The position numbers and the translations under genes were made by a program. Under the pieces are notes generated by a model. It was not told the origin of the DNA. It searched no databases and saw only the letters and a program-made list of their open reading frames with translations. DNA of 7,760 nt from JACOXT01 sp964372855 (GTDB lineage: Bacteria; Patescibacteriota; Microgenomatia; Levybacterales; UBA12049): positions 1 to 7,760 of the forward strand of contig CAYJRY010000050.1 in assembly GCA_964372855.1 (NCBI GenBank), given 5' to 3'. Positions 1-5,823 of this stretch are shown piece by piece (the stretch's first letter is position 1; every line of letters starts with the position of its first letter).

Positions 1-63
1 AGAATCAACAATCACAGAATTCTTCTTCGTATCTTGAGCAAGGTTTTGAAAGTTTTGAGTCAT
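1..63 (-). CDS. N-terminal 21 codons of an unidentified protein, cut by the window edge
   Basis: A minus-strand frame opens with ATG at 63-61 and stays open to the window edge, giving MTQNFQNLAQDTKKNSVIVDS. The ATG shares four bases (ATGA) with the stop codon of the open frame at 60-263, a layout typical of translationally coupled genes in one operon. This is the main reason to believe both frames. The 21 residues (polar, with a hydrophobic beta-like VIVDS at the end) are too few to name a family and I do not recognise it. No Shine-Dalgarno stands out before the ATG, which fits coupling rather than independent initiation. Confidence 0.5.
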   Translation of the reverse strand, partial: MTQNFQNLAQDTKKNSVIVDS

Positions 64-263
64 TCAAAGTCTTTGTCTACTCCTATGAATTGTAGTGTTG
101 GGAATCCTTTTTCTTTGTCTTTCCATAGTTGGTCTTTGAGAATTTTTGGGAATACGTTTATTTTAAAATTGGGTGTAATACCCAACTGCTTGCAGTGAAG
201 AGAACGAAGCGAACGATGGGATAGCAAATTTTCAGGCAAATTCTTTATTTCTTGTTTTATATC
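60..263 (-). pseudogene. Open frame without ATG; probable C-terminal remnant of an unidentified protein
   Basis: On the minus strand a frame is open from just after a TAG at 266-264 to a TGA at 62-60. It contains no ATG or GTG; only TTG codons (239-237, 185-183) could start it. The last 35 or so residues read like real protein, including NVFPKILKDQLWKDKEKGF and ending in FIGVDKDFE, and the stop overlaps the next ATG as ATGA. The upstream half overlaps the last codons of serS and a repeat-rich stretch (see 169-242) and looks less protein-like. I infer that the N-terminal part was lost in a rearrangement that brought serS next to it. A TTG-initiated small gene or a chance frame remain possible. 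Family not recognised. Confidence 0.35.
169..242. repeat. Repeat-rich spacer downstream of serS
   Basis: This stretch contains a 6-bp hairpin (TTGGGT at 169-174 pairing with ACCCAA at 180-185, 5-nt loop), a CTGC/GCAG inverted pair (186-195), the direct repeat GAACGA (202-207 and 211-216) and the direct repeat GCAAATT (224-230 and 236-242). Read on the minus strand the hairpin is followed by an A/T run, so it could help terminate serS transcription. The density of small repeats is higher than in any other spacer here and may mark a dispersed intergenic repeat or a recombination junction. Confidence 0.4.
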
Positions 264-1513
264 CTATCAAAATCAGTATATTTCTTTAAAACCTCAGGAA
301 TAATAATGTGCCCGTCTGAAGTTTGATTTGATTCTAGCAATGAAATCATAACTCTCGGAGTTGCTAGGGCTGAACAATTCAATGTTGTAACGAATCCTCC
401 GCTTTTAGGAGTTTTATACTTGATATTCGCTCTTCTCGCTTGATAATCTTGACAATTACTGGCAGAGGAGACTTCTGAATATTGTCCTAAATATGGCAAC
501 CAAACTTCTATATCGAATGTCTGTGAAGATTGCTGGGCCAAATCACATGATGGGAGATTGGCAAGCCTATAATGTAATCCTAATTTTTCTAATAATGACT
601 CTGCATTCTTTATTAATCTTTCATGCTCCTCCTTTGCCTGTTCAGGAAGACAAAATGAGTATGTTTCCAATTTATTAAATTGGTGAATCCTCATCAAACC
701 CCTAGTCATTTTGCCAGCCGCTCCCGCTTCTCTTCTAAAACAAGGAGAATATGAAGCAAGCCTGACGGGCAAAGTATCGCCGGCAAGAGTTTCATCTCTA
801 TATAAGTTAGTTAATGGTGTTTCTGCAGTAGGTATTAAATGAAGCTCATCTCTCTTACAAGTATATAACTCATCAGCAAATTTTGGAAGATTTCCAGTCG
901 TTACTAAACTTGTTGTATTATTTAAGAATGGAAGAAGCACAAACTGAAATACACTGGCTCTTGCAGTATCAATCATAAAGTTGATTAATGCCCATTCTAA
1001 AATAGCCCCCTTCCCGACATAAATCGGAAAACCACTCTCAGCAATTTTTGCGCCTCTTTTAAAATCTAAAATCCCTAATTTTTCACCAAGTGTTACATGG
1101 TCTACTGGAGAAAAATAAAATTCTGGTTTTGATCCGTAAACTCTGACAATTTGTTTATCTTCTTTATCTTGACTAATTGGAACTTCAGGTAAAATAACAT
1201 TTGGTAATTCTAACAATGCACTCCTTAGTTTATTTGTAATATCATCAAGACTCGTTTTTATTGAGGCACTCTTACCGTTTAATTCTTTTCCGGCTTGTCT
1301 TAATGCAGAAAATTCATCAGTAGACCTATCAAGTTTCGACATTTTTTTACTATTCTCATTTATTTGCCTTCTAGAATCATCATATTGTCTTTGTAATCTG
1401 ATTCTTTCAAACTCAAAAGAGGTAACAGCATCCAAGGAAATTGAAGGATCCCTCTGTCTTAAATTCATTAGTATCTCTTCTGGATTGGATATAATTCGTT
1501 TAATGTCTATCAT
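257..1513 (-). CDS. serS: Seryl-tRNA synthetase (class II)
   Basis: This cytoplasmic enzyme activates serine with ATP and loads it onto tRNA-Ser (and tRNA-Sec where present). The 418 residues match the usual length and domain order. Residues 1-110 form the N-terminal two-helix coiled coil that grips the long variable arm of tRNA-Ser. From about 160 the class II catalytic core follows: the serine/ATP site stretch with PTAETPLTN (228-236), motif 2 with CFRREAG (258-264) and RGLMRIHQF (271-279), WLP (338-340), SSASNCQDYQARR (349-361) and motif 3 LNCSALATPR (378-387) with its conserved Arg387. It is the standard SerRS type, not the rare methanogen type. The ATG at 1513 lies about 29 nt from a TATA box, so the transcript is probably leaderless and separate from mat, whose stop is 63 bp upstream. 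Confidence 0.97.
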   Translation of the reverse strand: MIDIKRIISNPEEILMNLRQRDPSISLDAVTSFEFERIRLQRQYDDSRRQINENSKKMSKLDRSTDEFSALRQAGKELNGKSASIKTSLDDITNKLRSALLELPNVILPEVPISQDKEDKQIVRVYGSKPEFYFSPVDHVTLGEKLGILDFKRGAKIAESGFPIYVGKGAILEWALINFMIDTARASVFQFVLLPFLNNTTSLVTTGNLPKFADELYTCKRDELHLIPTAETPLTNLYRDETLAGDTLPVRLASYSPCFRREAGAAGKMTRGLMRIHQFNKLETYSFCLPEQAKEEHERLIKNAESLLEKLGLHYRLANLPSCDLAQQSSQTFDIEVWLPYLGQYSEVSSASNCQDYQARRANIKYKTPKSGGFVTTLNCSALATPRVMISLLESNQTSDGHIIIPEVLKKYTDFDRI

Positions 1514-1536
1514 GTTATAATTGTAAAGTAGTACTT

Positions 1537-1547
1537 GTTTTTAAATC
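1537..1547 (-). promoter_or_regulatory. TATA box of serS
   Basis: Read on the minus strand this is GATTTAAAAAC, centred about 29 nt before the serS ATG. Archaeal transcription starts roughly 25 nt after the TATA centre, so the mRNA would begin within a few bases of the ATG. The core TTTAAAAAC is the same as in the Lrp gene promoter at 3969-3977. Confidence 0.6.
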
Positions 1548-1576
1548 TTCTTGTTGTGAGTCTATGCTTTACACTC

Positions 1577-2830
1577 CTAAAATAAACGATACTCTCCATC
1601 CAGTATCCTTGCGGTGATTTTAGGGATATCTTTTAGTTTTTGTGAAACTAACCTATTTATTAAATCTCTCTCTTCCCAGGTCAATTTTTTATTTATTCCT
1701 ATTACTGTTTTCCATGGATCTATTAGAAGTCTGCCACTTTGACTAACTAAAAATACCTCAACATAGCTCCCAAGTTCTTCAGAAATCTGTTTTGATATAT
1801 CCTGCGCAGCTATGCTATAAATTTTTCCAATATGGTAAACTGGGTTTTTCCCACATGCACCTTCCATAGTATAAGGATTTATTGTACAAATCAAACCATT
1901 AATCCTGTTTCCTCTCCCAACTAATCCCTCATCTCCACTCTCAATTGAAGAGCCTATGGCGGTTAGATATATCTCTCCTGTTTCATAATCATCCCTAGTA
2001 TTAATATTAACGTCTACAGAATATTTGCTTAACTTATCGTTTAAAAAACTGAGTATTTTCTTTTTTATATTTTCTAAATTTAATTTATATTCTTGAATAT
2101 CTTTTACATAAGTAGAAATTTGAGGAATACATAAAGTTATACTGACCTTTTCATTTATCCTCGAAGCCATGATTTTGATATCTGTTCCTAACCAAGGATT
2201 AATTTCATGAAATTTCTCTTCAGCAAGCACATCAGATAATTTTATTATTGCGTTTCCCAAAGCAGTAAAAGGATAAAATCCAACCCCGAGAGAAGTATCA
2301 TTAGACCCCAGGAAGCTTAATTCTTTTATATCTTCAGGTCCACGTGGCTCGAACCAATATTTTCTAGTTCCTTCTTTCTTAACCTCTATATCCGTTTTTC
2401 CTGGACTGCTTTTGTTTGACAGAGCATATATTATGTCTATATCTTTTTCTGTATCTATCAAAGGGAATTTCTTTTTGAGGAATTTCTTTGCAGTCTCTAT
2501 TAATATATCGTTAACGGGAATTATGCTATCTCCAAATCTTGTTGACGCCCTCCCGTTTATTAATACGCGTATGGGGTTTGTTAAATGTCCTTCTCCAAAC
2601 TTAACAAACGAACTCCCCCCTAGCAACCCAACTTTATCAAAATTATGATGCAATATATACCCAAATTTTTCTAATGTATATCTTGAGTACGCAGTAGAAA
2701 GTTCTTCAGCGAGATTATCCGACAATGTATCGGGATGCCCGGAACCTTTTCTTTCTATAAATTCATAATCTCTGGAAGGGAAAACTATTTCATTTATGAT
2801 TATCTCTCCCTTTTCACCGTCTTTCTTCAT
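1577..2830 (-). CDS. mat: S-adenosylmethionine synthetase, archaeal type
   Basis: The protein makes AdoMet from methionine and ATP. It belongs to the archaeal MAT family (AdoMet_Synthase, COG1812), not the bacterial MetK family. Family signatures visible in the 417 residues are ERKGSGHPDTLSD (26-38), YILHHNFDKVGLLGG (58-72), NGRASTRFGD (92-101), NDTSLGVGF (177-185), GSSIESGDEGLVGRGNR (293-309), and EGACGKNPVYHIGKIY (323-338). I chose the ATG at 2830 (MKKDGEKG) because GGAGGT lies 7 nt before it and because this start gives a normal family length. Longer readings would run through the ino1 coding region with a non-homologous tail. The gene overlaps the end of ino1 by 17 bp, so the two form one operon. 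Several positions (GSGHPDTLSDN, where GIGHPDSICD is usual) are somewhat divergent, so a lineage-specific or specialised MAT is possible. Confidence 0.93.
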   Translation of the reverse strand: MKKDGEKGEIIINEIVFPSRDYEFIERKGSGHPDTLSDNLAEELSTAYSRYTLEKFGYILHHNFDKVGLLGGSSFVKFGEGHLTNPIRVLINGRASTRFGDSIIPVNDILIETAKKFLKKKFPLIDTEKDIDIIYALSNKSSPGKTDIEVKKEGTRKYWFEPRGPEDIKELSFLGSNDTSLGVGFYPFTALGNAIIKLSDVLAEEKFHEINPWLGTDIKIMASRINEKVSITLCIPQISTYVKDIQEYKLNLENIKKKILSFLNDKLSKYSVDVNINTRDDYETGEIYLTAIGSSIESGDEGLVGRGNRINGLICTINPYTMEGACGKNPVYHIGKIYSIAAQDISKQISEELGSYVEVFLVSQSGRLLIDPWKTVIGINKKLTWEERDLINRLVSQKLKDIPKITARILDGEYRLF

Positions 2831-3920
2831 TTGATTTACCTCCATTAATGAAGGTTTCAAGAAGTTTACAAGCAGTATCATCAGAATATTGCGTAGTTGG
2901 ATGCTTAAATCCAAATGCTGAAACATCATTAAGATATCCTTTTAACCCCCTATCCAAACCAAGTTTTACACATCTAATAAGATCTATCATTACACCGGCG
3001 CTATTTGGACTATCTTCTACAGATAGTCGGACATCAATATTCATTTGTGCGCCACCAAATTGTTCCCCCTCCATCCTGATAAAACAAATCTTATTATCTT
3101 TTTGCCACGGAATAAAATCACTTGGTCCAATATGAATATTGTTTTTATCCAATGGTTTTACAAGTTGAGATTGGACTGCTTCAGTTTTGCTAATCTTCTT
3201 TGTTCTAAGTCTGCTTCTATTAAGCATGTTTAAAAAATCAGTATTTCCTGCCATATTTAATTGGTAAGTTCTTTTGAGGTCAATTCCTCGTTTCTCGAAT
3301 AAGTCTGTAAGAACACGATGTACTATTGTTGCGCCAACCTGAGATTTTATATCATCTCCAATACAAATCAATCCCTTTTCTTCAAATTTTGATGGATACT
3401 CTCCTTCAGAACATATAAAAACTGGAATTGCATTAATTAAACTAACGCCCGCTTTCAAACAACAATCAGCATAATATTCTGTAGCTTTCTGACTCCCAAC
3501 CGGGAGATAATTTATTAAAATATCTGGTTTAGTATCTTGTAAAACCGAAACTACATCAACCGGGGCTTCAGAGCTTTCAACAAACCTAATACTTTCCTCA
3601 AATTCTTCCATATGTTTTGCAAATCCATCTAATGTTGGACCTCTCACAACTGTAACATTCATAAATGGAACATTTTTATGGAATATGAGTGTATTATTTG
3701 GTTCCGAGAAAATTGCTTCTGAAACATCTTTACCAATTTTTCTCTTATCAATATCAAAAGCTGCAACAATATCTATATCTGCTATTGTATACGGTCCGAG
3801 TATGGAATGTAAGACTCCAGGAATTTTAGCTTCGGATTTATTTCGATAATGATTAATTCCTTGAACCAAACTACTAGCACAATTTCCCACTCCAACAATC
3901 GCAATCTTTATTTTGTGCAT
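2814..3920 (-). CDS. ino1: myo-inositol-1-phosphate synthase
   Basis: This NAD-dependent cytoplasmic enzyme isomerises glucose 6-phosphate to 1L-myo-inositol 1-phosphate, the first step towards inositol phospholipids and, in some archaea, di-myo-inositol phosphate. The 368 residues match the short archaeal/actinobacterial form in length. An N-terminal Rossmann motif reads VGVGNCASSLVQG (9-21). Further family blocks are NNTLIF (75-80), RGPTLDG (93-99), NYLPVGSQKATEYY (137-150), GDDIKSQVGAT (188-198), LNMAGNTDFLNML (221-233), KKISKTEAV (241-249), HIGPSDF (263-269) and DSPNSAGVMID (303-313). The conserved lysines expected in the active site are present in DDIKSQ and KKISKT. It heads an operon with mat and is divergent from an Lrp-like regulator. 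The ATG at 3920 is about 26 nt from a TATA box, so the transcript is leaderless or nearly so. Confidence 0.96.
   Translation of the reverse strand: MHKIKIAIVGVGNCASSLVQGINHYRNKSEAKIPGVLHSILGPYTIADIDIVAAFDIDKRKIGKDVSEAIFSEPNNTLIFHKNVPFMNVTVVRGPTLDGFAKHMEEFEESIRFVESSEAPVDVVSVLQDTKPDILINYLPVGSQKATEYYADCCLKAGVSLINAIPVFICSEGEYPSKFEEKGLICIGDDIKSQVGATIVHRVLTDLFEKRGIDLKRTYQLNMAGNTDFLNMLNRSRLRTKKISKTEAVQSQLVKPLDKNNIHIGPSDFIPWQKDNKICFIRMEGEQFGGAQMNIDVRLSVEDSPNSAGVMIDLIRCVKLGLDRGLKGYLNDVSAFGFKHPTTQYSDDTACKLLETFINGGKSNEERR
2838..2843 (-). promoter_or_regulatory. Shine-Dalgarno that sets the mat start
   Basis: GGAGGT on the minus strand lies 7 nt before the mat ATG at 2830, inside the last codons of ino1. 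It is the strongest ribosome binding site in the window and fixes the mat start. It also shows that this organism uses Shine-Dalgarno initiation inside operons while first genes are mostly leaderless. Confidence 0.8.
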
Positions 3921-3940
3921 ACTACTTTCAACTAACTGAA

Positions 3941-3958
3941 TATATATAAACCTTTTTT
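3941..3958 (-). promoter_or_regulatory. BRE/TATA promoter of ino1-mat
   Basis: On the minus strand the sequence reads AAAAAAGG followed by TTTATATATA, that is, a purine-rich BRE and a TATA box centred about 26 nt from the ino1 ATG. This is a typical archaeal promoter for a leaderless mRNA. It abuts the oppositely directed promoter at 3964-3977. Confidence 0.7.
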
Positions 3959-3971
3959 AACACAAAGGTTT
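3948..3971. promoter_or_regulatory. Inverted repeat spanning both divergent promoters (possible operator)
   Basis: AAACCTTT (3948-3955) and AAAGGTTT (3964-3971) form a perfect 8-bp inverted repeat with an 8-bp spacer. Each arm is the BRE plus the first bases of the TATA box of one of the two divergent promoters. Part of the symmetry follows from two similar promoters facing apart, but the exact match also suits a dimeric Lrp-type regulator that would block both promoters. That role is inferred. Confidence 0.4.
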
Positions 3972-3977
3972 AAAAAC
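3964..3977 (+). promoter_or_regulatory. BRE/TATA promoter of the Lrp-like gene
   Basis: AAAGGTTTAAAAAC contains a BRE-like AAAGG and the TATA element TTTAAAA (3969-3975), centred 26 nt before the ATG at 3998. There is no room for a Shine-Dalgarno, so the mRNA should be leaderless. Confidence 0.65.
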
Positions 3978-3997
3978 AGGCAATTATAACAAGATAT

Positions 3998-4945
3998 ATG
4001 CTTGTTCGTAAACTTGATAAGATTAATAGAAAAATTTTAAGTAGTTTAAGTAGAAATTGCAAATCATCTCTCAAATCAATTTCTCACGACTCCCTATGCT
4101 CCAAACAATCTGTTTTTAAGAGAATAAAAAGGTTAGAAAAAGACGTAATTCTGAAATACAAAGTAGTTGTCGACTCATTCAAAATAGGATTTGAAAATGT
4201 ATATATCTATTTAAAAATTACTGGAATTGATGACGCACATCTTTCCTCAGAACTTAAAGAAATTTTAAATTATGAGGAGGTAAGCTGGGTGGCAAAATTA
4301 TTTGGAGATTATGATATAGTTATCTCTTTTAATTATAAAAATAGGATTGATATCATAAGATTTATAGATTTGATCCATGATAAGTTAGGCAACTCTATAC
4401 TTGATGAGAACATATTTTTTACAAGAAAATTTTTAATACCTTGTCTCTCGTTTGAGAAAAAAAGTGTTAGTCATCAGTTCGTTTCAGAAGAAACAGGAAA
4501 AAAAATTAATCTGACATCTTTACAAAGTTCACTCATTTCAGAATTAGAGAAAAATGCAAAAAGTCGCCTCATCGAACTTTCCTCAAAGCTAAAAATCTCT
4601 CTGAAAAAATTAAGCAAGCAATTAGAATTGTTAGAAAAAGAAGGAATACTGTTGGGTTACACGACCCTTTTTAGATATGAGTCTATAGGATACCTTTGGA
4701 CATCTTGTTTATTAGAAATGATGCCTGGAACTGGAAAAGAAAGTAATAAGGTTGTGAGTCAAATTAGTTCAAACCCTTCTGTTTCTTGGGTAGCCATAAG
4801 TATTGAGGGAACCATCATATTTGATTTTTTAAGTAAGGATTATTATTCATTAAGAAGTTTTGTCAATTCGCTTAAATCAAATTTTAAAAGAGAAATTAAA
4901 GATTATAAAATTATGAATATTATGACTGTTTTAAAGCTTAAATAA
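3998..4945 (+). CDS. Tandem Lrp/AsnC-family transcriptional regulator
   Basis: The 315 residues look like two Lrp modules fused head to tail, about twice the usual 150. Module 1 has an N-terminal winged helix-turn-helix (about 6-54, opening LDKINRKILSSLSRN, with recognition helix around SKQSVFKRIKRLEK) and an alpha/beta RAM-like sensing domain (about 66-150, with VSWVAKLFGDYDIVISF at 95-111). Module 2 repeats this: a second HTH (about 177-222, SLKKLSKQLELLEKEG) and a second RAM-like half (about 228-312, VSWVAISIEGTIIFDF at 272-287). In module 2 the G-D turn of the ligand pocket is replaced by EGT, so effector binding may have been lost there. Lrp proteins sense amino acids or small metabolites and bind near promoters. 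Its position, divergent from ino1-mat with a shared 77-bp promoter region, suggests autoregulation and control of that operon (inferred). The target is unknown. Confidence 0.85.
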   Translation: MLVRKLDKINRKILSSLSRNCKSSLKSISHDSLCSKQSVFKRIKRLEKDVILKYKVVVDSFKIGFENVYIYLKITGIDDAHLSSELKEILNYEEVSWVAKLFGDYDIVISFNYKNRIDIIRFIDLIHDKLGNSILDENIFFTRKFLIPCLSFEKKSVSHQFVSEETGKKINLTSLQSSLISELEKNAKSRLIELSSKLKISLKKLSKQLELLEKEGILLGYTTLFRYESIGYLWTSCLLEMMPGTGKESNKVVSQISSNPSVSWVAISIEGTIIFDFLSKDYYSLRSFVNSLKSNFKREIKDYKIMNIMTVLKLK

Positions 4946-4949
4946 GGCA

Positions 4950-4954
4950 TTTTT
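4950..4954 (+). terminator. Short T-run after the Lrp-like gene
   Basis: TTTTT begins 4 nt after the stop codon. Short T-runs right behind a gene commonly end transcription in archaea without a hairpin. It is only five bases long, so this is a weak call. Confidence 0.3.
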
Positions 4955-4956
4955 AT

Positions 4957-4968
4957 GAGTTTATAAAC
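4957..4968. promoter_or_regulatory. Palindromic TATA box with no clear gene
   Basis: GTTTATAAAC (4959-4968) is a perfect 10-bp palindrome and an ideal TATA element. In the plus direction it would start an RNA near 4990, entering the inverted-repeat unit at 5026-5101; the only frame there is a 30-codon ORF (4991-5083) that I do not trust. In the minus direction it would give antisense RNA to the Lrp-like gene. It may be the original promoter of the S51 operon, displaced by the insertion, or drive a small RNA. Confidence 0.35.
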
Positions 4969-5025
4969 ATAATAAATCAATTATTTTCTTATGTTAGTTA
5001 TACAACAAAGAAACGAACTATTTAA

Positions 5026-5101
5026 GGGTGCTGTCCTGAATCTCGCTTTTTGTAGAGTTTTGTGTTGTGGATTATACATATAACAACTCAGAACAGTGCC
5101 C
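5026..5101. mobile_element. 76-bp miniature inverted-repeat element (MITE-like)
   Basis: The unit starts GGGTGCTGTCCTGA (5026-5039) and ends TCAGAACAGTGCCC (5088-5101), a 14-bp terminal inverted repeat with 11 matches. Outside it, CTATTTAA (5018-5025) and CTATGTAA (5101-5108) agree at 7 of 8 bases, as a target-site duplication would; base 5101 can belong to either repeat. Terminal G-rich repeats and 8-bp duplications recall IS6-type ends, but that family link is from memory and unproven. The unit has no coding capacity for a transposase, so it would have been moved in trans. In RNA form the plus strand folds better, because two of the three repeat mismatches become G-U pairs. Inner stems GTTGT/ACAAC (5064-5068 with 5083-5087) and CTC/GAG (5042-5044 with 5054-5056) also exist, so a structured RNA is the alternative. 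Confidence 0.5.
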
Positions 5102-5112
5102 TATGTAAGAGA

Positions 5113-5123
5113 ATATTTATAAA
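5113..5123 (+). promoter_or_regulatory. TATA box of the S51 peptidase operon
   Basis: ATATTTATAAA contains TTTATAAA (5116-5123), centred about 27 nt before the ATG at 5146. No Shine-Dalgarno precedes the ATG, so the mRNA is probably leaderless. The box lies only a few bases beyond the right end of the MITE-like unit. Confidence 0.65.
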
Positions 5124-5145
5124 CAAATGAGCATTTTTGTTATAG

Positions 5146-5823
5146 ATGAGGTTTCTTGTTTTATCTGGTGGGGGAAGTGGAGAGCAAACACGAATAGTAG
5201 ATAAGCTTTTTGCGGATCAACTTGATAAAAATAAGCCCCTCTTATATATCCCAATCGCAATTAACACCGATACTCATCCTTATTCTGACTGTCTTGTATG
5301 GTTAAAAAAAAATTTTACTCCTCTGGGAGTTAACAACTATTTAGTATGGGACGAGAAGACAATATATACATATAAAAAACACAGAGTCTCAGATTTTGCA
5401 GGCATTTACATCGGTGGCGGAAATACGCCATACCTCTTGAAAACTCTAAAAGATAATGGTTTCTGGAATTTTCTCAAACGAGCGATGAACAAAATCCCGA
5501 TATATGGCGGGAGCGCTGGAGCAATACTATTTGGTAAAACCATTTATCCTTCATTAATTGATGACGAAAACTTTGTTGATTTAAAAGATTTCTCCGCAAT
5601 GAATATCATCAATGAGCACGATATCTCGTGTCACTATACTGATAGTAAAGAGAAAATCACTAAGGAGTTTAATGCTTCTTCGCCGAAACTAATTGCGCTT
5701 CCAGAAGAAACAGGCCTTTTGATAGCTGATACCGAGATGCTAATCGTAGGTTCAAAAAGTGCCTTCCACTTCATTGATGGAAAAAAGAAAGAGTTAAAAG
5801 TTGGTTTAAAGGTACAACTATAA
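5146..5823 (+). CDS. Peptidase S51 family protein (dipeptidase E-like)
   Basis: The 225-residue protein has the class I glutamine amidotransferase-like fold of the S51 peptidases (dipeptidase E, cyanophycinase). The glycine-rich start FLVLSGGGSGEQ (3-14), the strand YIGGGNTPYLLKTL (88-101) and the nucleophile elbow YGGSAGAILFG (120-130) with Ser123 are all there. His163 in CHYTD is the likely catalytic partner. PALPEETGLLI-like block LIALPEETGLLIA and a final strand with SAFHF also match the family. No signal peptide or membrane segment is visible, so it acts in the cytoplasm. Family members cleave small aspartyl peptides or related beta-linked compounds; the substrate here cannot be told. 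Its TAA overlaps the next gene's ATG by one base (TAATG), so the two are one operon. Confidence 0.88.
   Translation: MRFLVLSGGGSGEQTRIVDKLFADQLDKNKPLLYIPIAINTDTHPYSDCLVWLKKNFTPLGVNNYLVWDEKTIYTYKKHRVSDFAGIYIGGGNTPYLLKTLKDNGFWNFLKRAMNKIPIYGGSAGAILFGKTIYPSLIDDENFVDLKDFSAMNIINEHDISCHYTDSKEKITKEFNASSPKLIALPEETGLLIADTEMLIVGSKSAFHFIDGKKKELKVGLKVQL

Noticed and set aside
493..678. Plus-strand frame opposite serS
   Set aside because: It is antisense to the conserved motif 2 to motif 3 region of a certain gene and shows no protein-like pattern.
2831..2929. Longer N-terminus for the AdoMet synthetase (start at 2929)
   Set aside because: It would add 33 residues read out of frame through ino1, unlike the family, while a GGAGGT sits 7 nt before the ATG at 2830.
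2412..3233. Plus-strand frames opposite mat and ino1
   Set aside because: They are shadows of two well-conserved genes, with no promoter or ribosome binding site of their own.
4991..5083. 30-codon plus-strand ORF beginning 28 nt after a TATA box
   Set aside because: Most of it lies inside the inverted-repeat unit, its product has no recognisable feature besides three cysteines, and no Shine-Dalgarno is present.
4946..5145. tRNA gene in the structured spacer
   Set aside because: The stem lengths do not fit a cloverleaf and there is no T-loop GGTTCRAATC sequence.
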